A stretch of DNA of 45,274 nt, taken from JAICLL01 sp035252155 (lineage in GTDB: Bacteria; Planctomycetota; Planctomycetia; Pirellulales; JAICIG01). Positions 43,601-45,274 of this stretch are shown here, piece after piece. Below the pieces are notes generated by a model, which was not told the DNA's origin, made no database searches, and saw only the letters and a list, made by a program, of their open reading frames with translations. The stretch is taken from NCBI GenBank assembly GCA_035252155.1, contig DATFDL010000438.1:1-45274 (forward strand), given 5' to 3'. The position numbers and the translations under genes were made by a program. The number at the start of each line of letters is the position of its first letter. Within the stretch, counting starts at the first letter, position 1.

Positions 43601-44357
43601 GGGCTCACATAGCTACAGCGACGAAGGCCGCTTTGCCGCTACCATCGACGTGGCTGATGCCGTGGCGGCGACGAGCATCGCCGCCATCGCAACTATGCAG
43701 GAGGAACTACTGCGCGAGGGAACACCCGGCAGCGCCGATCAGAGATACATCAGCGAGATCTACCGAGATGTATTGGGCCGGCAGGCCGAACCGCAGGGGC
43801 GTGATTTTTGGGTCAGTCATCTCGAACGTGGCGATGTACGAGCCCAAGTAGCCGAGCAAATTCTGGCCGCTGTCACGGACGAGTATCATGCGAACCTGAT
43901 TCGAGCGGAGTTTGATCGTTTTCTCCACCGCGTTCCCGAGCCGGCAGCTATGAATTATTTCACGGCTTTGCTCGACGCGGGCGGCGATGCCGGACTGCTC
44001 GACTCCATAGTGGTTTCCTCGCCTGAGTATTTGCATGCCCAAGGCGGCTCGAACGACCAGTTCCTCGATGCGTTGTTTGGCGATGCGTTGCAGCGGTCGG
44101 TCGATGCCGACGCGCGTAGGTTCTACGACGGCCTGCTGGGCCGGGGACTCAGCCACACCCAGATCGCCGACATTGTCTTTGCTAGCGATGAATACCACCG
44201 CGATCTCGTCGAGGGCTGGTTTGAGAAATATCTCGATCGGGCCACTGACCCCACGGGGCTGGCCAATTTCACCGCCCAGCTCGACGCCGGCACGCCCGAC
44301 GAGCACGTCGTCGCCGTGATGCTTGCGTCGGATGAATTCCTGGCGAAGACTAGTTAG
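25695..44357 (+). CDS. Giant modular surface protein (6220 residues)
   Basis: One frame with no stop over 18.7 kb. Domain order (residues): LEPR-XLL-like N-terminus GEPLERRLLLS (29-39); DUF7948-like (54-262); seven SBBP repeats (262-789); PKD-like (789-885); Asp-box module 1 (885-1332); PKD-like; Asp-box module 2 (1435-1852); PKD-like domains including one split by an insert (2011-2255); a CARDB/DUF11-like part (2415-2520); a second DUF7948-like (2522-2735) with seven SBBP repeats (2735-3262); PKD-like; NF038129-like (3358-3518); PKD-like; 21 FG-GAP/VCBS motifs (3632-4712); nine tandem PKD-like (4712-5635); Ig-like; two MBG; a last PKD-like; DUF4214 (about 5998-6220). Probably a calcium-binding adhesin or matrix protein. 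The ATG at 25695 is directly before the motif-bearing N-terminus; no clear ribosome binding site. No classical hydrophobic signal peptide or outer-membrane anchor was seen. Confidence 0.92.
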   Translation: MARAKPSKHPGRSAPRARRGLRRLFGLRGEPLERRLLLSGNDPTPSLDADYAKSPMSFQANLGQVDSQARFISRGEGYELFLTSTGAVLSLPPAAGTTGGDAAASVLSMELVGANPAASITGVDELTAKSNYLRGSDSGKWVTDVPNYARVAYQDVYPGIELDYHGSGRQLEYDFTVAAGADPSAVHLRFTGASGIGLDAQGNLLLHTAGGDLVEHAPVLFQGDGAARQAIAGGYSIGDDGTVGFTVGTYDTARPLVIDPVLAYSTYLGNAGGLSTLSGGAVGNGIATDGKGNAFVTGAAFSSAFPTPAGGTSGALQPTFTPAGYDAFVTELDPAGQVVFSTYLGGNPDESGAHEVVENGYTDLRGYQSASTSGRAIAVDSQGQIYVTGSTSPFDAGDFLKVIGFMPIVHAFQPVYGGGASDAFVAKLDPTGASLVYSSYFGGSVLDVGSGISVDAAGNAYLVGSTISGSVESVQAQAFVAKISPTGGLLYQQSFGGGDTSTLGNAIAADAKGNVYFAGSTNDITSATPLAGSLGGSDVIVGRLDPDGGLLGLVLIGGERDDFAYGIALDAANDAYLTGSTLSLHFPTTDRAFQKEKPRNVGSVPNAFVMKLDPELAHVVYSTYLGGTTGVSMVVGGLERTADYGDSGYAIAVDATGAAYVVGRTASEDFPIANAVQQLHAPVPDSAAGSDPQPHNDGFVAEIEPGGANLMYSTYLGGTGQDAAFAVAVDGAGNAYVVGTTDSTNFPTTNGALQPDFIRQPGVPFTSIPDDFWYQTSAFVARLAPRLQVVAQPVQAFVGHPFTGAVATFTAPDPSASPADFTASVNYGDGITDLNATVTRNGGPGTPFQVLGNHTYTKLGAYPVVVTVTDNKHHESATTTYDASPYFGNQAETAIAVDPRNSQRLFALSNDQLSIDQTGQTQIELGPSEADTDAPGAGGGIFAAFSADGGVTWVPSDVRDHTLGDGNDGLPLALGDPNALFDSFGNLFITYLTADAHGVAVAMSIDGGKNFTPLGDPFSDASGVDQPKLAIGPGDSPGTESLWITFEKESPRTILVAAYRVLGLGAVDHLGDPFPVPGSADGLLSAISVGPKGQVLVSWENTSSDPVLGGRILTNTNPDGISNRDDFADQPVVVTQEILAGTMNSIPPQNRRGTDANPRIVWDLSHGAHAGRVYLSFVSPGAAGLNVKLLASDDDGVNWTAFGVNPNGSPHSIQVNDSTGADYAFLPSIAVDPTTGDLALGWYDTRNDQSADKLTQFFTAISADGGETFSNNVPVSLGASDATIAEAGNQYYDYSALAFYGGLLHPAWADNSFGKAPATPLDIAAARIAVAHVSATVPEVVGVAINLTEGQLFDGTVATFDDADPALGSSDFIAAINWGDGTDSSQDLVTITAAGDGSYVIRGSHRYATPGVYILGIKVNDNVHDLDGGTVTNVSQSPGYQGETTIAIDPKDPTRLFAASNSSAAGMFSASSTDGGVNWVRRALASGIDGLPLANGDPKAVYDQFGNLFLAYLTEGHLQTVVIAVSRDNGQTFTVVDVLNDPDSVDQPSIAVGPDTSGQEGSVWVTFQTGNNEIMAAHASVSGLGLVSSFSEVQVASSPGSVASRNFGDIAVGPHGQALVAYEAPALGPGPADIFVNLGSGATQPESYGAPVLATTTHVGGFAAIPPQSQRSIDAEGNLAWDLSTSAHRGRVYLVYTDSPEVNSPDTSIFVRYSDDDGKTWSERVQVDANHAGKSQFMPSIAVDPSNGDVAVSWYDARHDADGVKAEYFVAVSINGGLSFSPSAAVSLGASDATDAGLNRFGQQNQFGDYSAVVMQAGIVYPAWTDNSAELALNPDRPQFEVAAARAPTAHVADASLSATALDVSDDVGAEGELFTADVASFTDADPNADLALYTATIDWGDNTKLVAGETRSDSGKFIVSGTHAYKEEGSYTITVSIDDKGGASAKTTIDVDVEDADLTAIGPTFKPAEGLPFNGVVATFTDANPNAKIGDYLTPTINWGDGTATDGTIISDGSAALAWSSNNSLLAIGNAADGSRSLIALGAVSSATTPLMPLSADFHGGLAEGPSADIYALSSNGAGESFLNLLDLPKQTARPVAYLGSGFTGGLAFDSGDGHFYAIADSAGNSTFYSIDAKTFAAQVIGGIEAHAYAGLTYAGGGTFYATAADADGKSKLYRIDLGATLGFSTVDISLGSGFTGGLAVPPHYVGAPNPFGLLGGLVGLSSRLNGSAFLNAISLVQGVVTPAYEIPNFTNGLAIVGTHTYPVAGTQTLTVEIHDIGSGAAIATSTAKVVDEPPLALASPPAVTVFQGYASGPLTLAAFTVPHGAETAGGEYTTTIDWGDGSSTEAGLIAVSGSKITVSSAGHTYRAAGNTAPGAKLGAFHPIVTLSDDTQNTINVTTTIDIAPDVSTQTRVVGLGGPINAATGLITSSGTVTNVGGADIHGPLYLIVEGLPAGVSLANASGSVFAGQPYYVANVAQLNPGQTLATVTLQFSDPTLVPFSYHVTVIDGPPGGATLAGVVGTPNATGIGFVANEGQTDPQVRFLSQGNGYSLFLTSTEAVLTLVGTGDPASQAQTSAVVGMQLVGANSVEEPVGLDPLGAATNYLIGNDPSKWRSNVPSFGRVEYRDIYPGITLDYHSSSSERLEYDFTVASGADPGLIRLDFQGADSMTLDTGGNLVLHTAAGDVIEQAPVVYQETGGARQAIAGAYEMGADGQVGYRIGSYDRDAPLVIDPVLVYSTYLGGNKLDVGTSVATDAAGNTYLAGYTYSPEFPNLAALGPPPDRLGQPSLGGGGPIAFVTKLDPTGAVVYSTFLGGSGLFLSLFGLPVTEGDQANAIAVDAAGEVYVTGSTYSLDFPAVNALASETDVAGFSNGFVAKLAADGSSLLFSTYLSGTHDGSGIALDADGNAYIAGAIGGNFPLTVGAAQTQVAGGFVEKLSAAGDRVLYAAAVPGTVLSGTEAVSGTVKGIAVNSTGEAYVVGDTFSGGGPVLAAAQAVYGGGADAFVAKLNAAGSGLVYWTYLGGNLDDHGNAIAVDAAGNAYVAGSTMSENFPTAQAVQASFGGTTGDRVAVDAFVTKLSPDGSTLVYSTYLGGSGPDRATGIAIDGAGNAYVTGQTGSANFPIKQALQPTFRGDGNPETTQADSFDLGSGRGDAFVTRIDESGTALDYSTYLGGSGFDAGNAIAVSRGGDAVVTGVTTSLDFPTLNALQAQPGILSGTTIRHNEVGDSFVVPASTVGRTELQIPTAFVARIAAQGAGVLQLANVPFQPVEGVAFTGIVASFTDTDTDTAGAYTANIDWGDGNTSAGVVASDSANGFGFVVSGAHTYAEEGDYSVIVSVRDADGSVASISQTTFGESSGGPVTYRVSVDTSSLAGTSGFLDFQLNPGALPDAPSAGATIENFRTVGGSVGGVSTTGSASGDLSGAAVLGNAAMLNELKQGFTFGTSLSFDVRLDGEALTLPGRGLFGSTFALRFLAADGGTPVDTTAADGAALRISVYPDGGTQLSANAPHVTAAAVNAVMVADAPLTTSLVPIDAVEGAPFAGTVASFTDANLAAMPTDFTASILWGDGSAATAGTIAADGNASFHVTGDHTYLEAGAFDIRVVVRDSGGSVGSATDAAAGKTQISGLQAPRVAFAGLGLTGGQPVSFASGDFNGDGKLDLAIWHNAPAGPLLTTLDVLLGNGDGSFQAPITAISNATQNSLVIAIADFNGDGKLDIASNDTLLLGNGDGTFQAGKVYDGGAPNVGLAVADFNGDGLPDLAVANGFGLNGPNPGVRILLGNGDGTFGSETTYSDDSASTGISLVAGDFTGDGRPDLVFSAAIGGSTVLFVNRGDGVFDQNLPVASGFTVNSAADLNGDGKLDLVGTGGGKVLVLTGKGNGAFSDPISYLAGEQPSLVTVGDFNGDGIPDLAVDDVGQNSIGAGVSVLNGIGDGTFAAPSTFPTPGFLSAGDGPGSESYAAADFNGDGSLDLAIRTPTTVSILFGHGDGTFVDDRISPSGEWGVHVAPADFNGDGHVDLALTEGFFTFGPNVLLGNGDGSFQTAGVYPAALPGPAPLSADFNGDGFPDVVDGNQLLLGRGDGTYLPALGLNFGGWLPVGQGDFNHDGHPDLVTEFYDFNLGADTVGVFLGGGDGTFRFAGSFTGSERDASLAIDDMNGDGIADVVIGRDSSVAVLLGNADGSLQAPLIYPIATQSGFRVAVGDFNGDGKLDVAAASNGVNILLGNGDGTLQAPMNYDPGFSAYSIATADFNGDGKLDLIGRLLLAGGAGAVRVLFGNGDGSFADGVTISTGIPSGGVSIVTGDFNGDGRADFAVGGGQLLVVLGNGDGTFQPGLGYAAAGFDPSAGTAGLTAADVNHDGRTDLLAAESDGVRVYLGQPGGVLLGARGYPYQTTSVQAADLNGDGRPELMGIEHTLLGPFEEELDKIYVLMNQGDGTFPQFVEYDLRGAGDQNQGAIIHDMVEGDFNGDGIVDLVADAGLSIGSVRAVLLGNGDGTFRAPQITSVSTVTLVEKLLARDVNGDGKLDLVTLTSDFDGSYLQVNLGNGDGTFQDAIRTSALANVNISGFGANSESAEGFTMADFNGDGKLDAAIGTVDHSINIYPGNGDGTFAPPITSAVNLLTTAFATGDLNGDGKADLVTANVDATASLLKGNGDGTFQNPMTYLVDWSLDSGTNINFNPLALTDLNGDGVLDVVFGGPSQVASLLNQPVVLRQNVADAPLIATPLDHRAAQGVPMTAIVARFTDVNPLATLADFGATITWADGHTSTGAIEDELNGGFLVVATNSYAQAGTYSATAAITDRDGSAVSVQSTITVTGIPDAALTAVSVPVAAMAQAPFSGVVATFVDADPTGSAQDFTATILWGDGQTSPGFVNPAANGFEVVGAHTYADVGSYVTGITIIDTGGATVAVTGSTVVAANADLPLTPSLITFHATEQTTFSGIVASFTDADPTGQAADYTASVDWGDGTTSSGTISSDPTVPGQFDIIATHGYHSAGSFFVAINVFDREGATATAQSTAVVEDAPLSEIGRRVTATEGVAFKGVVASFDDANPFSAAMDFRATIAWGDGQVSTGTITADRLIPGRFDVTGVNSYAEEGVFPVEVTIADIGGAATTARSIANVTDAPLVATGATVQAAEAVAFTTVIATFHDNNPGGSADEYTAVIVWGDGRTSPGNVTPNTAGGFDVSGSHSNAVAGTYAARVSLVDRGGATAVAQTLVDVAGAVVQGTPQLIQATEGALFAGVVASFTSEGAVRGPGDFLASIDWGDGQTSAGNIVQDLATGRFEISGSTTYADESGISGDSVTVTLADRSGVLATIQTAASVADAPLTATGAVVHVTQAEPFTGALATFIDADPAAVAGDYSARISSGDLSLAGIITADATIAGQFDVSGSIAFNRLGSSPVTIDILDRGGASIEVQSTVIVSMVPTAAGTSSLAQAGVSFNTVVATINDENPGEKPGDFTANIDWGDGHQSHGLVSFDPDNPSVFRVLGSSAYTNPGSYSVTVDLLRSDGLPLTAASTIDVSAAPDASLSPLPGTLISTQVNTAVKHVLATFLDADLTSTAADFTATIHWGDGGSSAGIVVANPAAAGVFSILGDHTYAAAGANLVTITVDDVRGATAAAVATVVVSANETSPLSTNTTLSSDFASGSTYGQTVDFTATVGATGATPTGSVDFVDQTTGQDLGATLLAIVNGVSEASVMVSGLAAASHTIVASYTSDTSGLENSQDLLTQVVSPATLTVTADDKAKIYGSANPPLTDTITGFVNGEAASVVSGSASLSTTATVASGVGNYTITVSQGTLIAANYTFAFVNGALAVTPATLTVTADNKSKVHGSANPALTDTLTGFVNGDAASVVRGSANLNTPATAASGVGNYTIVAGQGTLSAADYTFVFVNGTLTVTDTATPETLNGAGLAVDGFELSPLADVAIATFVSSRSSELASAFTATIHWGDGASSPGTVSLSGSQFTVTGSHSYSDEGRFAATIDVADAVAATSIAAIATMQEELLREGTPGSADQRYISEIYRDVLGRQAEPQGRDFWVSHLERGDVRAQVAEQILAAVTDEYHANLIRAEFDRFLHRVPEPAAMNYFTALLDAGGDAGLLDSIVVSSPEYLHAQGGSNDQFLDALFGDALQRSVDADARRFYDGLLGRGLSHTQIADIVFASDEYHRDLVEGWFEKYLDRATDPTGLANFTAQLDAGTPDEHVVAVMLASDEFLAKTS
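25780..25815 (+). other. LEPR-XLL-type N-terminal motif
   Basis: After 28 strongly basic residues comes GEPLERRLLLSGN. The pattern LExR-x-LL is the planctomycete LEPR-XLL motif at the start of very large secreted proteins. It is thought to take part in sorting; no hydrophobic stretch or lipobox is present here. Confidence 0.8.
25854..28060 (+). other. Module 1: DUF7948-like domain plus seven SBBP repeats
   Basis: The first part (FQANLGQVDSQARFISRGEG, then YPGIELDYHGSGRQLEYDFT) matches the leader domain found before SBBP repeats. It is followed by seven SBBP units of the kind VYSTYLGG, then AIAVDAAGNAYVxGxT, then FP. Seven units fit one seven-bladed beta-propeller. Confidence 0.8.
28350..29690 (+). 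other. Asp-box (BNR/sialidase-like) module 1
   Basis: Begins GNQAETAIAVDPRNSQRLFA and carries four Asp-box-like strands (SADGGVTW, SIDGGKNF, SDDDGVNW, SADGGETF). The sialidase active-site Arg triad was not identified, so this is more likely a binding propeller than an enzyme. Confidence 0.7.
30000..31250 (+). other. Asp-box (BNR/sialidase-like) module 2
   Basis: A second, diverged copy of module 1 in the same order: GYQGETTIAIDPKDPTRLFA, then STDGGVNW, SRDNGQTF, SDDDGKTW and SINGGLSF. The shared start and the common SQPSIAVGPD and FMPSIAVDPSNGD text show duplication of the whole block. Confidence 0.7.
31729..32460 (+). other. Module nested inside a PKD-like domain
   Basis: A PKD-like domain begins before 31729 (PTINWGDGTATDGTIISDG) and resumes after 32460 (AIVGTHTYPVAGTQTLTVEI). 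Between the two halves lie about 240 residues with three near-identical GSGFTGGLAF/V or HGGLAEG units, which look like a small repetitive propeller or solenoid. Confidence 0.7.
33260..35480 (+). other. Module 2: DUF7948-like domain plus seven SBBP repeats
   Basis: Repeats the architecture of 25854-28060: FVANEGQTDPQVRFLSQGNG, YPGITLDYHSSSSERLEYDF, then seven SBBP units (STYLGGNKLDVG to STYLGGSGFDAG). The parallel order shows an ancient internal duplication. Confidence 0.8.
35770..36250 (+). other. NF038129-like beta domain
   Basis: TYRVSVDTSSLAGTSGFLDF, QLNPG, GDLSG, LKQGFTFGTSLSFDVRL and FALRFLAADGGTPV match the pattern of the NF038129 family, best known from PEP-CTERM proteins. It sits between two PKD-like domains. 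Confidence 0.65.
36590..39830 (+). other. FG-GAP/VCBS block with 21 calcium-binding motifs
   Basis: Twenty-one copies of a DxNxDGxxDL loop (DFNGDGKLDLA, DFNGDGIPDLAV, DLNGDGVLDVVF and others), mostly alternating with LLGNGDGTFQ strands. The loops have the DxDxDG-like geometry known for calcium. Twenty-one units would make three seven-bladed propellers. Confidence 0.85.
39830..42600 (+). other. Nine tandem PKD-like domains
   Basis: About 100 residues per unit: VADAPL, xATEGxxFxGVVASFTDADP, DFTATIxWGDGQTSxGxI, HTYAxxGxYxVxVxIxDxGG. Unit seven lacks the WGDG core (it reads ISSGDLSLAGII), so it has degenerated. The other eight keep W-x-D-G. Confidence 0.8.
42890..43400 (+). other. Two MBG domains
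   Basis: Two near-identical 83-residue units begin PATLTVTADDKAKIYGSANP (42897) and PATLTVTADNKSKVHGSANP (43146). Both follow with a TGFVNG and VGNYTI core. They are preceded by an Ig-like domain (TLSSDFASGSTYGQTVDFTA). High identity suggests a recent duplication. Confidence 0.75.
43690..44354 (+). other. DUF4214-like C-terminal region
   Basis: Helical repeats YISEIYRDVLGRQAEPQGRD, then FDRFLHRVPEPAAMNYFTAL, then FLDALFGDALQRSVDADARR, then WFEKYLDRATDPTGLANFTA. This pattern is DUF4214, often at the ends of surface and S-layer-associated proteins. It may serve in attachment. Confidence 0.8.
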
Positions 44358-44465
44358 CGCCCTGCTCGCTCGGAAGATAGCGTCGCCGAGCCGTATCGGC
44401 TAGAATCTGGATCGCGGGAAGAACCCCCGTACAACATCGGCCCCGGACAACATGGGAGCGGTCGC

Positions 44466-45274
44466 ATGAACGATTTGCAATTGAACCGCCGGCAAGCGCT
44501 AGTCGCGAGCGGCTTGGGCATGCTGAGTCTTGGTATGCCGGGCGTCGTGATGGGCAGCGACAAGGTCGATGCTTCGGGCAAGGCCGTCGCCGCCGAAAAA
44601 TCCTGCATCTTTGTCCTGCTCTGCGGAGGGCCAAGTCACGTTGACACTTGGGACATGAAGCCCAACGCGCCGCAGGATTATCGCGGGCCGTACCAACCCA
44701 TCTCGACCAGGGTGCCGGGCATGCTCCTTAACGAGATGCATACCGAGCTGGCCAGGGTGACGGACCACTTCACGCTCATCAACTCCATGTCGCATCCGGG
44801 CGCGATCGCCAATCACTTCGACGCGATGCACAACCTGCTCAGCGGCCAGTCGGAAAAGCGCGTGCAGGAAGGCATGCCCGACGAGCAACCCTACCTGGGC
44901 TCGTTCGTCGCCAAACACAAACCCAGCAAACGCAATTTCGTCTCGAATGCGTGGCTCATCAAATGTGTGGGTCCACCCGTCTTTTGCGCGCCGAACATCG
45001 GCATCGGCGGCTACCTTGGCTCGGCTTATGCGCCGGTGTTCATCGGCTCGGCTGACAACCATCCGGCCATGCCAGAGTTCAAACCGCCACAGATTTACGA
45101 CTCCTACGACAAGGAACGGTTCGGCACGCGCAAGCTCTTGCTCAGCGGGCTGGAATCCGGCAGATTCGACAAGCTCCAGCACGTGAAGGACTGGTCTGAC
45201 CTGCGCGAGAAGACCTACGACGCCATGACGCGCGCCGAGGGCCGGCAGGCGTTTGAGCTGCACCGCGAACCGGA
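44466..45274 (+). CDS. DUF1501 family protein, N-terminal part (cut by window edge)
   Basis: The first 269 residues of a DUF1501 protein, running off the right edge. The N-terminus MNDLQLNRRQALVASGLGML has the twin arginine and hydrophobic stretch of a Tat signal. The domain shows the family text CIFVLLCGGPSHVDTWDMKP, MHTELARVTDHFTLINSMSH and NHFDAMHNLLSG. These proteins are abundant in planctomycetes, usually beside DUF1549/DUF1553 (Planctomycete cytochrome C) proteins, and have a sulfatase/phosphatase-like fold; the activity is unknown. The ATG at 44466 follows GGGAG at 8 bases. It starts 108 bases after the giant gene; DUF1549/DUF1553 partners are not visible. Confidence 0.93.
   Translation, partial: MNDLQLNRRQALVASGLGMLSLGMPGVVMGSDKVDASGKAVAAEKSCIFVLLCGGPSHVDTWDMKPNAPQDYRGPYQPISTRVPGMLLNEMHTELARVTDHFTLINSMSHPGAIANHFDAMHNLLSGQSEKRVQEGMPDEQPYLGSFVAKHKPSKRNFVSNAWLIKCVGPPVFCAPNIGIGGYLGSAYAPVFIGSADNHPAMPEFKPPQIYDSYDKERFGTRKLLLSGLESGRFDKLQHVKDWSDLREKTYDAMTRAEGRQAFELHREP

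Overview
The window looks like a chromosomal segment of a planctomycete, probably of the Pirellula/Blastopirellula side. This is judged from protein families only. The markers are a DUF1501 protein, an ECF sigma factor of the TIGR02999 type next to a Ser/Thr kinase with a TPR tail, a TIGR03000-type domain, an LEPR-XLL N-terminus, SBBP/DUF7948 modules, a TM2-like DUF6677-type protein, and high GC with many short inverted repeats between genes. No tRNA, rRNA, CRISPR array, transposase or phage gene was seen.

Left part (1-9640): housekeeping and envelope genes. It holds the N-terminal part of aconitase (minus strand, runs off the left edge), an AAA+ ATPase, an exported MsrA convergent with it, an RdgB-type nucleotide pyrophosphatase, a large exported protein with a YiiX-like permuted NlpC/P60 fold, a translationally coupled pair of small membrane proteins, a small basic planctomycete protein, and a redoxin-like protein that has lost its CXXC motif.

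Middle part (9641-25552): cell surface and signalling. It holds a Cys-rich secreted protein, an OprO/P-type porin, a Pro-rich probable lipoprotein, a toxin-antitoxin pair whose toxin is broken by two frameshifts, a membrane leucine-rich-repeat protein, a first Ser/Thr kinase with TPRs, an exported TIGR03000-methyltransferase fusion divergent from an MscS channel, and then the ECF sigma factor and a second kinase-TPR protein.

Right part (25553-45274): one uninterrupted 18.7-kb gene encodes a 6220-residue modular surface protein, followed by the N-terminal 269 residues of a Tat-type DUF1501 protein. The giant protein has an LEPR-XLL N-terminus, two DUF7948+SBBP modules, two Asp-box (BNR-like) modules, about 17 PKD-like domains, 21 FG-GAP/VCBS calcium motifs, an NF038129-like module, one Ig-like and two MBG domains, and a DUF4214 C-terminus. 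Its repeat counts (7, 7 and 21) fit seven-bladed propellers, and one PKD domain is split by a nested 240-residue module. A speculative reading is that the sigma factor and kinase just upstream control this surface protein. Intergenic regions carry at least five kinds of inverted or interspersed repeats.
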